Source: an uncultured Pseudomonadota bacterium (GTDB taxonomy: Bacteria > Myxococcota_A > UBA796 > CAJQPC01). Taken from it: a stretch of DNA of 64,000 nucleotides. Position 1 is the first letter of the stretch; the number at the start of each line of letters is the position of its first letter. Made by a program: the position numbers and the translations under genes. The stretch covers positions 1 through 64,000 of the forward strand of contig CAJXRZ010000031.1 in assembly GCA_913060515.1 (NCBI GenBank), read 5' to 3'. Below, in pieces: positions 43,037-53,958 of this stretch. The notes under the pieces are model-generated. The model was not told the DNA's origin, did no database searches, and saw only the letters and a list, made by a program, of their open reading frames with translations.

Positions 43037-45202
43037 TCATAGAACCTTCTTGCCGGCGATGCGGTTCATGGCCCGAGAGTAGAGCAGCAAGACCCCAAAG
43101 ATCATCACGGCATAGGCCGAGGCGTAGCCGTACTGGTGCTGGCGGGTGAAGGCCCAGCGGTAGGCCTCGGAGACCAGGATCTCGGTGCTGCCGTCGGGCT
43201 CTCCGCCGGAGACCAGGTAGATCACGTTGAACATGTTGAAGGTCCACACGCTGCCCAGGATGACGGCCGGGAGCAGGGCGGGCTTGAGCAGCGGCAAGGT
43301 GATGTGCCGGAAGCGCTGCCAGCCGTTGGCGCCGTCCACCTCCGCGGCCGCCTCCAGGTCCCTCGGGATGGACTGAAGGGCCCCCAGAGTGACCACCATC
43401 ATGAAGGGGAAGCCCAGCCAGGTGTTGGTGGTCAGGTTGGCGGCGAAGGCCGTCCAGAAGCCGCCGAACCAGCTCACCGGCTCCGCGCCCAAGGCCGTAA
43501 GCAGGCCGTTGATAGCGCCAAACTGCCGGTGGAACATGCCCTTCCAGATCAACGCCGTGATGTAGTTCGGGATGGCCCAAGGCAGAATCAGCAGCACGCG
43601 GAAGACGCCCCGCATGCGCACCCAGGGCTCCCGCAGCAACATCGCCAGCCCGACCCCGATGCCCACATGCAAGAGCACGTTGGCCACGGTCCAGAGCACG
43701 GTCACCGCCAGGGTGAACCAGAAGCTCTGGGGTGAGGTGATGGCCCAGTCTCGGGCCAGAGCGATGTCCAGGTAGTGCTGCACGCCGACAAAGGTGAAGC
43801 TGCCGTCGGAGTGCGCGAAGAGGGAGACGCCGGCGCCAACGATGAAGGGCAGCAAGACCAGAGCGCCCATCGCCAGGGCCGCGGGGGCGATGTAGGCGTA
43901 GGCAAAGCGCCACTTGGCGACGGCGGTGCGGGCGGAGAACAGGGCCTTGATGAACCAGGCCAGGGCGCCCAAGAGCACCAGCCCCAGCACCACAGCATAG
44001 GGCCGCCAGTCCACCTCGGGCGGCGGTGGGCGGGTGACGATCTCCAGCTCTGTCTGTGCCGCAGCAAGAGCCTGCTCGGGGGTCATCGCGCCGCGCAAGA
44101 CCCTGCGCCAGGCACGGGCCATCGGCTCCCAGCTGGCCCCCATCTCCGGGTTCAGCGGCATGGGCACGCCGCGGTCGGCTTGGGCTCGGAAGGCGCTCAA
44201 GATGGGGTCGTTGGCCAGCTCTGCCTGAGACCAGACCGACTCGGTGGCGACCACCTGGCGGCCTTGAAGCGCGCGCGTGGTTGCGGCCTCAGGGCTGGCC
44301 AAGTGCTCAGCGAGGGCCAAGGCCAGCTCGGGGTGCAGGGCGTGGGCTGAGACGAAGGTGGCCTCGACCGTGACATAGGGCGCGGCGGGGTTGCCAGTGG
44401 CCGAGATCTCCGGCAGCGGGGCGACCCTGAACTCCTTGCTAGGCTCAATCTCCCCCAACATCCAAGGGCCCGAGAGCACCATCGCGGCCTGGCCGCTGTT
44501 GAAGAGCTGGGTGACCAGAGCACCGGTGGGCTCTTGGGGCAGCAGGTCGTCCTCGATCAAGCCAGCCACAAAGGACATCGCAGCGGCGTTCTCGGCGCTG
44601 TCGAGGTCAAGCTCTCCCTCTCGGAAGATCCCGCCCCCAAAGCCGTGCAGCCACGCCGCGTTGAAGTAGGCGGAGGCGGCCTCGTAGGCCAGACCGTAGT
44701 GCTGGTTTTGCCCCTCTCCCCGGCGCTGCTCTTGGGCGATCTGGAGCAGCGCGTTGGTGCTTTGGGGCGGCTGGGCCACCTGCAGTGGGTCGTAGAACAG
44801 GGCCACGCACTTGCTGGCCAGAGGGATGCCCCAGCTCTGGTCCTGCCACTGCACCCCGGCGACCGTGACCGGATGGAAGTCCTCGGCCTCCAGCTCCAGG
44901 GGCGCGATGATGCCCGAGGCCGACCAGCTCCCGATGCGCTCGCTGGCCGCGATGAAGAGCTCGGGTCCGTTTCCTCGGGGAGCGGCCGCTTCCAGCTTGG
45001 AGTTGAAGGACTCACTGGGCAGCGCCAGAGGCGTGATCTTCAGCTCAGGGTGGGCCGCGTCATAGTCGCTGAGCACCTGCTCCAGTGCCTCTCGCTCGGC
45101 GCCACGGTAGCTGTGCCAGAGGCTCAGCTCGACGGGCTCAGTGGACTCAGCTGGAGCCGACTGGGCGAGGGTCAGGGCGGGGAGGAGGAGCCACATGCTC
45201 AC
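43037..45202 (-). CDS. Fusion of maltose-type binding protein (MalE) and permease (MalF)
   Basis: A 721-residue protein. A signal peptide (MSMWLLLPALTLAQS) is followed by a type-1 solute-binding domain at about residues 23-385 (ELSLWHSYRGAEREALEQVL; AAMVLSGPWMLGEIE; FVSAHALHPELALALAEHLA). A first membrane helix lies at about 397-415 (AVVLGLVLLGALAWFIKAL). A MalF-type permease follows, with the EAA loop DLEAAAEVDGANGWQRFRHITLPLLKPALLP near residues 620-650. The binding protein is thus tethered covalently to the channel. No break, frameshift or internal start is visible at the join. Confidence 0.9.
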   Translation of the reverse strand: MSMWLLLPALTLAQSAPAESTEPVELSLWHSYRGAEREALEQVLSDYDAAHPELKITPLALPSESFNSKLEAAAPRGNGPELFIAASERIGSWSASGIIAPLELEAEDFHPVTVAGVQWQDQSWGIPLASKCVALFYDPLQVAQPPQSTNALLQIAQEQRRGEGQNQHYGLAYEAASAYFNAAWLHGFGGGIFREGELDLDSAENAAAMSFVAGLIEDDLLPQEPTGALVTQLFNSGQAAMVLSGPWMLGEIEPSKEFRVAPLPEISATGNPAAPYVTVEATFVSAHALHPELALALAEHLASPEAATTRALQGRQVVATESVWSQAELANDPILSAFRAQADRGVPMPLNPEMGASWEPMARAWRRVLRGAMTPEQALAAAQTELEIVTRPPPPEVDWRPYAVVLGLVLLGALAWFIKALFSARTAVAKWRFAYAYIAPAALAMGALVLLPFIVGAGVSLFAHSDGSFTFVGVQHYLDIALARDWAITSPQSFWFTLAVTVLWTVANVLLHVGIGVGLAMLLREPWVRMRGVFRVLLILPWAIPNYITALIWKGMFHRQFGAINGLLTALGAEPVSWFGGFWTAFAANLTTNTWLGFPFMMVVTLGALQSIPRDLEAAAEVDGANGWQRFRHITLPLLKPALLPAVILGSVWTFNMFNVIYLVSGGEPDGSTEILVSEAYRWAFTRQHQYGYASAYAVMIFGVLLLYSRAMNRIAGKKVL

Positions 45203-45226
45203 GCAGACCGGTGGTGGCGCCTTGGG

Positions 45227-46267
45227 TCACACCTCAAGACGCTGCCCGCTCTCCACGTCAAAGAGGTGCACCGTGCCCAAAGACACCTTCAACACCTGGC
45301 CTGCTTGGGCATCGGGCAGCACCGAGGTCTCCACGCGCGCCGTTAGCTCTTGGCCATCCTCCAGGCGTAGGTGCAGGTGCAGCTCCCAGCCCAGGTGCTC
45401 GATGACGTCGATCGTGGCGGGCGCGCCCTGGGGATCGATGTGCACTTCGTTGGGGCGCACGCCCAGGCTGACTGGGCCCAAGTGGCTGCTGGGGACCCGG
45501 ATAGGACCGACGTGAATGCTCTCGCCGTCCCCTTCCCCCTTCAAGAAGTTCATCGACGGCGAGCCGATGAAGCCGGCGACGAAGCGGTTGGCCGGGTGGT
45601 CAAAGAGGTCGGTCGGCGTGCCGATCTGCTGCACCACGCCGCTGTTGAGGACCAGGATCCGATCCGCCAGCGTCAGGGCCTCGACCTGGTCGTGGGTCAC
45701 ATAGACGATGGTGGCGTCGAGCTGGCGGTGCAGGCGCTTGAGCTCCACCCGCATCTGGCCACGCAGAGAGGCGTCCAGGTTGGAGAGGGGCTCGTCAAAG
45801 AGGAAGACCTTTGGCCGACGAACGATGGCCCGCCCCATGGCGACGCGCTGGCGTTGGCCGCCTGACATGGCCTTGGGCAGGCGCTCCATGAGCTCCTCCA
45901 GTCCCAGCATCTCGGCCGCCGCGTCCACCCGCTCGCGGATCTCGGCCTGAGGGGTCTTTCGTACCTCCAACCCGAAGGACATGTTCTCCCGCACCGTCAT
46001 GTGCGGGTAGAGGGCGTAGCTCTGGAAGACCATGGCCACATCGCGGTCTCTGGGCGGCAAGTCGTTGACCCGCTTGCCGTCGATCTGCAGCTCACCATCG
46101 CTGATGTCTTCCAGGCCGGCGATGCAGCGCAGCAAGGTGGACTTGCCACAGCCAGATGGGCCGACGAGCACCAAGAACTCGCCGTCTGCGACCTGCAGAT
46201 CCACGCGCTGGAGGACCTGGGTCTCGTCGTAGGACTTCTGGAGTCCCTTTAGGGTCAGGGTAGCCAT
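45227..46267 (-). CDS. malK: ABC sugar transporter ATP-binding protein MalK/UgpC-like
   Basis: A 346-residue ATPase. Walker [19 protein letters not shown] lies near residue 38, the signature [15 protein letters not shown] near 135, and Walker [20 protein letters not shown] near 155. The C-terminal 110 residues are a TOBE/MalK regulatory domain. It begins the transporter operon (24 bp before the MalE-MalF fusion). Confidence 0.93.
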   Translation of the reverse strand: MATLTLKGLQKSYDETQVLQRVDLQVADGEFLVLVGPSGCGKSTLLRCIAGLEDISDGELQIDGKRVNDLPPRDRDVAMVFQSYALYPHMTVRENMSFGLEVRKTPQAEIRERVDAAAEMLGLEELMERLPKAMSGGQRQRVAMGRAIVRRPKVFLFDEPLSNLDASLRGQMRVELKRLHRQLDATIVYVTHDQVEALTLADRILVLNSGVVQQIGTPTDLFDHPANRFVAGFIGSPSMNFLKGEGDGESIHVGPIRVPSSHLGPVSLGVRPNEVHIDPQGAPATIDVIEHLGWELHLHLRLEDGQELTARVETSVLPDAQAGQVLKVSLGTVHLFDVESGQRLEV

Positions 46268-46280
46268 GCTGCGGAGAGTA

Positions 46281-46709
46281 TCAGTCTTCCCGCTCCGGCC
46301 TGTAGCCGGGCTTGCCCCGGGCCTCCCACTCCTCGAGCACCCAGGTGGGGATGTGCAGACTCCCCCAGCCCTCGATGTCCATGCGCGCGATGGGGCCGAA
46401 GAGCCCAGCGTCGACCTCGATGCCCTCCAGACGGTGGTAGGGAATCAGGATGTTCCCGGCGTTCAAACGCCACAACCGGGGAAGCTGCAGATACACGCCC
46501 TCCTCGGTGAAGCCCAGCTTGAGCAGCCCGTTCATGCGCACCAAGAGCAGGCGCGCCACCCAGCAGCGGCGGCCCTTGAGGCCCTCGGGCGCTGGCATGA
46601 CCTTGGCGGCGTGGGGCCAGCCGGTCAGGCCGTAGATCGTGCCCAAGGTGGTGGCGTAGAGCGCCACGAAGAAGAGCGGTAGGGCCAGCAGGATGAGGAT
46701 TGGGGACAT
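46281..46709 (-). CDS. Small membrane protein with PH-like domain, unknown function
   Basis: A 142-residue protein. The ATG at 46709 was chosen because [23 protein letters not shown] then forms a single N-terminal membrane helix; a start at 46799 would prefix 30 polar residues. The cytoplasmic part ([38 protein letters not shown]) has the strand pattern of small PH-like domains (DUF-type membrane proteins). It lies between malK (13 bp) and a lipoprotein gene (52 bp). Function unknown. Confidence 0.55.
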   Translation of the reverse strand: MSPILILLALPLFFVALYATTLGTIYGLTGWPHAAKVMPAPEGLKGRRCWVARLLLVRMNGLLKLGFTEEGVYLQLPRLWRLNAGNILIPYHRLEGIEVDAGLFGPIARMDIEGWGSLHIPTWVLEEWEARGKPGYRPERED

Positions 46710-46761
46710 GGTGGGCGCCGCATATCCCGGGCACAGCCGCCAGACAGCTTCCAAAGAGCCG

Positions 46762-47784
46762 CTAGTCCTCCGCGTACTCAAAATCCAGCGGCAGCTCACG
46801 CAGAATCATCGCGCTCACGCCCTGGGGACCGACGCGCGCGCTCAGGCGTCGACCGTGCTGTACCTGGGTGGGCTCCACCAGGATCTCGCAGCCTTTGGGC
46901 AGCGGACTGGCCGTCAGGCTGTAGCCCTCGAGCAGGGCCGCGCTCTCTTGGGGCAGCGGCAGTGGACACGCCTTCTCGCTGTAGGCCTGGGCCAAGAGTG
47001 CAGGGACAAGCTCCTTCTCCCGGCGCCCCCCCTCCACCCAAGCCGCCTGCACCGCGGCGTCTCGCTCCTCCTGACTGACAGGGCCTGGAACGAGGGCCAA
47101 GACCCGATCTACGGCGGTGGGCTCCGGGCCGAAGGGCACCACCATCTGGGCGAGCACCCGGTTGATGCGCAGCAGCCCCAGCTCTCCATCCAGGCTGGGC
47201 ATGATGGGCAACCGCAGCACCCAGTCGGGGCCGTCCAGCATGACCTCGCTGGCGGGGATCAGGCCGCTGGTCATCCACGAGGGGTCATAGAGGGCGAGCA
47301 CCGGAAGCAGATCGCCCTGGAAGTGGATCTCTCCGACCAGAGTCTCATCAGATTGCAGCCGAAAACGCCCGGCAGCCCAGGCATCTTCCCATGCCAGCAG
47401 CTCCGTCTCCGATCGCTGCGCGTAGCCCTGACGTTCTGCATCCGTGAGCGCTCCGGGCTGCATCGCCAGTCGCAGCTCAAACTCTCCTTCGCGGGCCCCC
47501 AGGGGCATGATCAAGGTCTGCCCATCCCAACGGAGCACTGCCTCCCCCTCCCCCGAGCCGGAGCGAAATGGAGCCTGAATCCAAGTGGCCTTGGAATCGT
47601 ACAGAGCAGTACAGGCGCGCAATCCCGCGCCCCCCGTGCTGAGACTTGAGGTCCAAATCCCAATGCGACACCCGCTCTCGTCCACCACCAGCTGACCATG
47701 GGCCTGATCGGCCTGTAGAACCCAGGAACCCTGGGGAAGCGGAGGCGCCGAAGGACGGCACGCAAGGGACAAGAGCCACCACAC
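46762..47784 (-). CDS. Lipoprotein, unknown function
   Basis: A 340-residue protein. MWWLLSLAC is a short lipobox signal with Cys9, followed by a Pro-rich linker. The mature part is beta-rich, with pairs of Cys (ESGCRIG and LRACTAL). I do not recognise it. It diverges from the kinase gene (about 49 bp between starts), so regulation could be shared. Confidence 0.6.
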   Translation of the reverse strand: MWWLLSLACRPSAPPLPQGSWVLQADQAHGQLVVDESGCRIGIWTSSLSTGGAGLRACTALYDSKATWIQAPFRSGSGEGEAVLRWDGQTLIMPLGAREGEFELRLAMQPGALTDAERQGYAQRSETELLAWEDAWAAGRFRLQSDETLVGEIHFQGDLLPVLALYDPSWMTSGLIPASEVMLDGPDWVLRLPIMPSLDGELGLLRINRVLAQMVVPFGPEPTAVDRVLALVPGPVSQEERDAAVQAAWVEGGRREKELVPALLAQAYSEKACPLPLPQESAALLEGYSLTASPLPKGCEILVEPTQVQHGRRLSARVGPQGVSAMILRELPLDFEYAED

Positions 47785-47833
47785 CGCTACACTCTGCCAA
47801 AGACCGCTCCCCCCCGCACTGTGACCCCCTCCG

Positions 47834-50800
47834 ATGATCCACCTCGATGACCGCTACGAGCTGACCGCGCGCATTGGGCGTGGCGGCGTAGGCGAGGTCT
47901 TCGAGGGCATCCAGAAGGCCTTGGACCGTCGCGTCGCGATCAAGCTTCTACGCCCAGAGTTGACGGTTCGCCCCGAAGTCGTGGCGCGCTTTGAGCAAGA
48001 GGCGCGCACCACCTGCCGCCTGCAGCACCCCAACGTGGTCACCGTCTTTGACGTGGGCGTAGGCCCGGGCGGGGCGCGCTTTCTGGTCATGGAACTGCTC
48101 GAAGGGGTGACCCTGGCCCAGCTGATGCGCAACGAGGGCCCCGTTCCTTGGGGCCGCGCGGTCAACTTGGCCCTGCAGATGGCGCGTGGCATGGGCGCCG
48201 GTCAGGGCGTGGGTCTGGTCCACCGGGATCTCAAGCCAGAGAACATCTTCGTCTTGGGAGAAGGGAGCGAGGAGCAGGTCAAGATCTTGGACTTCGGCCT
48301 GGCCTTCCTCCAAGAGCAGAGCCTCTCGCCCATCACCCCGCCCGAGGACATTCCCGCTGCTCTGCGCAACTCCATGGAGCAGATCCCGCGCCTGCGCCAC
48401 TCCCTGGAGACGATGGCCCCGGCCGACTCGATCAACAGCGCCGACCAGACCTGGGACGGCGAGGGCCCCCTGCACAGCCAGGACGTGCCCCTGGCCGCGA
48501 CACCCAGCGAGGACCTGCGGGCCACACCGGCTCAAGAGATCCGCCACCACACCCTCGGCGAGCCGCCGGCCTCTCGCCTGACAAGCCCGGGCGCCCTGGT
48601 TGGGACTCCCCGATACATGAGCCCAGAGCAGGCCTTGTGCTGGCGGGTGGATCACCGGGCCGACCTCTACGCTTTCGGCTGCATGCTCTTTGAGCTGCTC
48701 TCTGGCCGCGCGCCCTTCGAGGAGGAGACCATCCAGGACTACCTCCAGGCCCACGTGCACAAAGAGCCCCCTCCCCTGGCCCATCTGGCCCCGGAGACCC
48801 CGGATGCACTGATCGAGCTCTGCTATCGCCTGCTCGAGAAGGACCCAGGCAAGCGCCCCAACGCCTGGGCCGAGGTCATCTCCGAGCTCAGCGCACTGCA
48901 GCGCTCACCCGGTCCCCTCTCTCCAAGGCCGGCGCCGCCCATCAAGCGTCCCGGCGAGCCATACCGCTTCCTGAGCCCCTTCACCGAGAGCACCAGCGGC
49001 CTGTTCTTCGGTCGCGAGGCAGACACCAAGCGCTTCGTGGAGCTCTGGGAGCATGCGGACCGCACGCCGATGGTGGCCCTGACCGGCCGCTCAGGGGTGG
49101 GCAAGACCAGCTTCCTCTCGGCCCGCGTTCTGCCTTACCTGGCCCAGCAGGGCTACGAGATCCTGGTGGTACGCGGCGGCCAGCAGCCACTGGAACACCT
49201 GAAGGGACAGGCAGAACGCCTCATCTCCAGGAGCTCCTCCGGTGACAGCCTCAACGCGCCGGTCTTGCCTGTAGAGCAGGTATTTGAGCAGCTGAGCCAG
49301 CACCTGGGCCGTCCGATCTGCTTGTTCCTGGACCAGTTCGAGGAGCTCTTTACCGGCGGCGAGGCCAGTGAGCAGTACGCCTTCGCCCACGCCCTCTCCG
49401 TGATGCTGCGCACCGGTACCCAGGTCCGGCTCATTCTGAGCCTGCGCGAGGACTACCTGGGCGCTCTGATGCGGGTGCTCGACGGGCTGCCCTTGGACCA
49501 GGTCCTGCGTCCACTGCCCCTCTCCCCCTTGAGTCCCCAGGACGCGCGCGAGGCGCTGGAAGGCCCGGGCCGAATGGGCTTGGAGGTGGACTACCAGCCC
49601 TTCACCTTCCAAGAGGGTCTCTTGGACGAGATCGTCGGCGATCTGGTCGCCGATGACGCTGGCGAGGTCGCCCCACGCATTCAAGCGGTGGGCTCCCGAC
49701 TCTGGGAGCTGGCCAAGGACAGCGACCCCGTCTACATCACGACGGAGCACTACCGACAGGGTCTGGGCGGCGCACGGGGCATCCTGGCCCGGATCTTGGA
49801 CCAAGCCGTCGAAGGCCTGGAGGACCAAGATCAGAACCAAGCCAAGGAAATCCTGCGCGCCCTGACCCACCTGCCCGGCTCGGCCACCAGCCGCCCAGCG
49901 CCGGAGTCCGAGCTGCTGCGCGGGGTGCAAGACGTCGCGGGCCGCCGCAGGGTCCTGCGCACCCTGGAGTCCCGTTGGCGCATCCTGCAGGGCTACTCCG
50001 ACTCTCGCTTCCCCGGAGAGCGCAGCTACCGAATCGCACACGAGTCTCTGATTCAGCGCATTCAACAGTACGGCGAAGACGACGACGAGCTGAACGCGGC
50101 AAGACACAAGTTCCAGCTGGCCTTTGACGTGTGGCTGCGCGGCGGAAAGCTGGAAGAGGACCTGCTGCCGGTGGTCTTCTTCGACGTGGTCCAGCGCCAC
50201 GCAGATGACCTGGTGCTGCGCAGCGACGATGAGTGGCAGTTTCTGCGGGCCTCGCGCGTGCTCCACAACGACACTTGGTTGCATGAGCAGCTCGCCATCA
50301 AGCGCCGGGACCGGCAGCGCAAGCTCGGCATCTCCGCCCTGCCCGTCGCCTTCATCGCCCTGGGGATCGTGCTCGGACAGCTGCCCGTGCAGTTCGTCAG
50401 CTTCAACACCGCGGCCGTGCAGCTGCGCTCCACCATGCACATCGAGAAGAGCAGCCTGCGCGGACGAAACCTGGCCCATGCGGATCTACACGAGTCCTTT
50501 CTCTTGGGAGCGGACCTGCGCGGGGCCAACCTGCGGCAAGCAGACTTGGCTGGCGCGGACCTGGAGCAGGTGAACTTTCAGGGAGCAGACCTGCGCGGCG
50601 CGGATCTGAGCAACACAAACCTGCGGGCCGCCAACCTCTCGGGTGCGCTCTTGGACGGGGCCAAGTTTGACGGTGCGGACCTGTTTGAGGCCAACGTGGA
50701 CACAAACACCGAGGGGGCCAGCTTCAAGGGCGCGCGCTTCAACCGAATGGACATGGCCAATGAGATGCAGGGCACACGCTGGGGCACGCTTCCCCCGCAA

Positions 50801-51289
50801 GGCGCCTTGGGTCCCCTGGGGGTCGCAGACGGAGAGGACTTCACCAACGGCGAGTTCCCCTACCGCATGAACGCCGCCAAGATCAGCATGGTTGGCGTGA
50901 ACCTGGAGGGCGCCCACTTTGGCAACGGCTGGGTCTTCGACGGCGCCAAAATGATGGAATTGGACGCCGCCAATGTGCACATGGAAGGCGCTGGATTCCG
51001 CAATGCCGACCTGACAGACGCGGACTTCCAGGGGGCCAACCTGCGCTCCATCAAGGCCATGGGCGTGAACTTGTCAGGGGCCAATTTGCGACAGGCAGAC
51101 CTGAGAGAAGCCGAGCTTCCAGGTGCCCTATTGGAAGGCGCCGACCTGCGCGATGCAGACCTTCGCGGTGCAAACCTGCTGGGCGCAAACCTGGAAGGCG
51201 CCCTGATCAAGGGGGCCTGGACCAATCGCGACACCCTCTGGCCCAGTACGGTGGATGCAGAGGCTCTGGGGGTTGTTCAGACGCCCTGA
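47834..51289 (+). CDS. Ser/Thr kinase - STAND NTPase - transmembrane - pentapeptide-repeat protein
   Basis: A 1151-residue protein. Kinase at residues 1-340: GRGGVGEVFEG, Lys in VAIKLL (about 36), HRDLKPEN (130-137), DFGLA (153), GTPRYMSPEQ (257-266). The distance between DFG and SPE is about 110 residues, against the usual 25-30. The insert is Ser/Thr/Pro-rich. NTPase of the nSTAND type at about 385-820: FFGREADTKRF, P-loop GRSGVGKTS (417-425), CLFLDQFEELF (495-505). A single membrane helix lies at about 830-850 (ALPVAFIALGIVLGQLPVQF), then roughly 280 residues of A(D/N)LxxANL-type pentapeptide repeats. The kinase and NTPase would be cytoplasmic and the repeat helix extracytoplasmic. Catalytic residues are intact. 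Confidence 0.92.
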   Translation: MIHLDDRYELTARIGRGGVGEVFEGIQKALDRRVAIKLLRPELTVRPEVVARFEQEARTTCRLQHPNVVTVFDVGVGPGGARFLVMELLEGVTLAQLMRNEGPVPWGRAVNLALQMARGMGAGQGVGLVHRDLKPENIFVLGEGSEEQVKILDFGLAFLQEQSLSPITPPEDIPAALRNSMEQIPRLRHSLETMAPADSINSADQTWDGEGPLHSQDVPLAATPSEDLRATPAQEIRHHTLGEPPASRLTSPGALVGTPRYMSPEQALCWRVDHRADLYAFGCMLFELLSGRAPFEEETIQDYLQAHVHKEPPPLAHLAPETPDALIELCYRLLEKDPGKRPNAWAEVISELSALQRSPGPLSPRPAPPIKRPGEPYRFLSPFTESTSGLFFGREADTKRFVELWEHADRTPMVALTGRSGVGKTSFLSARVLPYLAQQGYEILVVRGGQQPLEHLKGQAERLISRSSSGDSLNAPVLPVEQVFEQLSQHLGRPICLFLDQFEELFTGGEASEQYAFAHALSVMLRTGTQVRLILSLREDYLGALMRVLDGLPLDQVLRPLPLSPLSPQDAREALEGPGRMGLEVDYQPFTFQEGLLDEIVGDLVADDAGEVAPRIQAVGSRLWELAKDSDPVYITTEHYRQGLGGARGILARILDQAVEGLEDQDQNQAKEILRALTHLPGSATSRPAPESELLRGVQDVAGRRRVLRTLESRWRILQGYSDSRFPGERSYRIAHESLIQRIQQYGEDDDELNAARHKFQLAFDVWLRGGKLEEDLLPVVFFDVVQRHADDLVLRSDDEWQFLRASRVLHNDTWLHEQLAIKRRDRQRKLGISALPVAFIALGIVLGQLPVQFVSFNTAAVQLRSTMHIEKSSLRGRNLAHADLHESFLLGADLRGANLRQADLAGADLEQVNFQGADLRGADLSNTNLRAANLSGALLDGAKFDGADLFEANVDTNTEGASFKGARFNRMDMANEMQGTRWGTLPPQGALGPLGVADGEDFTNGEFPYRMNAAKISMVGVNLEGAHFGNGWVFDGAKMMELDAANVHMEGAGFRNADLTDADFQGANLRSIKAMGVNLSGANLRQADLREAELPGALLEGADLRDADLRGANLLGANLEGALIKGAWTNRDTLWPSTVDAEALGVVQTP

Positions 51290-51354
51290 GGGACTAGGGT
51301 GTCCCATGCCCCAAGTGAGCGTTCCCGCTTGCTCGAGACTGAGGTCCCCGCCCC

Positions 51355-53193
<1,839 letters not shown>

Positions 53194-53231
53194 GAGCTTG
53201 AGGCCCACCTGCTTTGCTACCCTCTGGACAG

Positions 53232-53753
53232 ATGACGCCTCTCTTCACCCTCCTGCTCTCCTGTGCCGCGCGGACGCCGCCCTCGGACGCACCACCTCGG
53301 GAAGAAGCACAGCCCCTGAACACCGGTCAGTGCATCGCTGCCGTGCGGGCACTCACCGAGTCGAGCACGGTCTTCGCGGACTACGACAGGTGGTACTTCA
53401 GCCGGGATGCCTGGGCGCTCTTCTCCACACAGGACTGTCTTGAGGCCTTCCCCAAAGCCGAGCTCTCTGGCGCAAAGACCAACACAGATCAAGCCGCCAC
53501 CCTGTGTGAGCAGCTGAATACCGAGCGGGGGCTCTTCGTCACGACAGCTTCAGTACAAACCGACGCCACACAGTTCCGGATTGGCGCAGCGCTCGTCGTG
53601 CCCTACTATAGAGACGGAGAGTCCGAGAGTACGTGGGCGGTCATGCACAGCGCCCAGGTGATGTTGGTGGACATCGAGTTGTCGATGCAACCAAACACGC
53701 TTGTTGTCAGAAGCCGGGAAACGCGGTGGCTGCACAGCAGCCTACTGACGTGA
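53232..53753 (+). CDS. Lipoprotein whose 3' end lies in a dispersed repeat
   Basis: A 173-residue protein. The ATG at 53232 gives MTPLFTLLLSC, a lipobox with Cys11; an in-frame ATG 18 bp earlier is less likely. The mature part has three further Cys and a mixed strand/helix pattern that I do not recognise. The final codons (CTG-ACG-TGA at 53745-53753) are the left end of the repeat element at 53743, so the original C-terminus may have been cut or replaced. It follows the ABC exporter on the same strand. Confidence 0.62.
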   Translation: MTPLFTLLLSCAARTPPSDAPPREEAQPLNTGQCIAAVRALTESSTVFADYDRWYFSRDAWALFSTQDCLEAFPKAELSGAKTNTDQAATLCEQLNTERGLFVTTASVQTDATQFRIGAALVVPYYRDGESESTWAVMHSAQVMLVDIELSMQPNTLVVRSRETRWLHSSLLT

Positions 53754-53906
53754 TCCGAACTGTTGATCCTGCTGGCGCGAAGAACCTGGGCCCGCTGGGA
53801 AGGCGCGAGACCGAAGGCGTGCGCCAGCCCGTCGAGTGTTGAGCAACGCAGCCAGCAGGTTCAGGGGCGAGTGCGAGTAGGCTCAACAGGAGTGATCACG
53901 TCAGTA
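53743..53906 (-). mobile_element. Dispersed repeat element, intact copy B (164 bp, 13-bp terminal inverted repeats)
   Basis: TACTGACGTGATC (53743-53755) and its exact reverse complement GATCACGTCAGTA (53894-53906) bound the element. Inside lie a second inverted pair, CCTGCTGGC (about 53768-53776) and GCCAGCAGG (about 53870-53878), and GAACCTG/CAGGTTC next to it, so the sequence can fold into one long hairpin. The reverse complement aligns end to end with 22147-22296. It encodes no supported protein. It resembles a MITE or a REP/ERIC-like element moved by an enzyme encoded elsewhere. Confidence 0.82.
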
Positions 53907-53958
53907 AAACCCAAGTGCGAGGGGGTCCGTTGACCTGGCGCGCTGAGCCAGCGTCCCC

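Noticed and set aside
50410-51230. Short repeated DNA blocks at the 3' end of the kinase gene
   Set aside because: They encode pentapeptide repeats (A(D/N)LxxANL) in one frame and are not a DNA repeat array.
53633-53842. A 69-residue frame on the plus strand entering repeat copy B
   Set aside because: It overlaps the lipoprotein gene in another frame and ends inside the element, with no ribosome site or motif.
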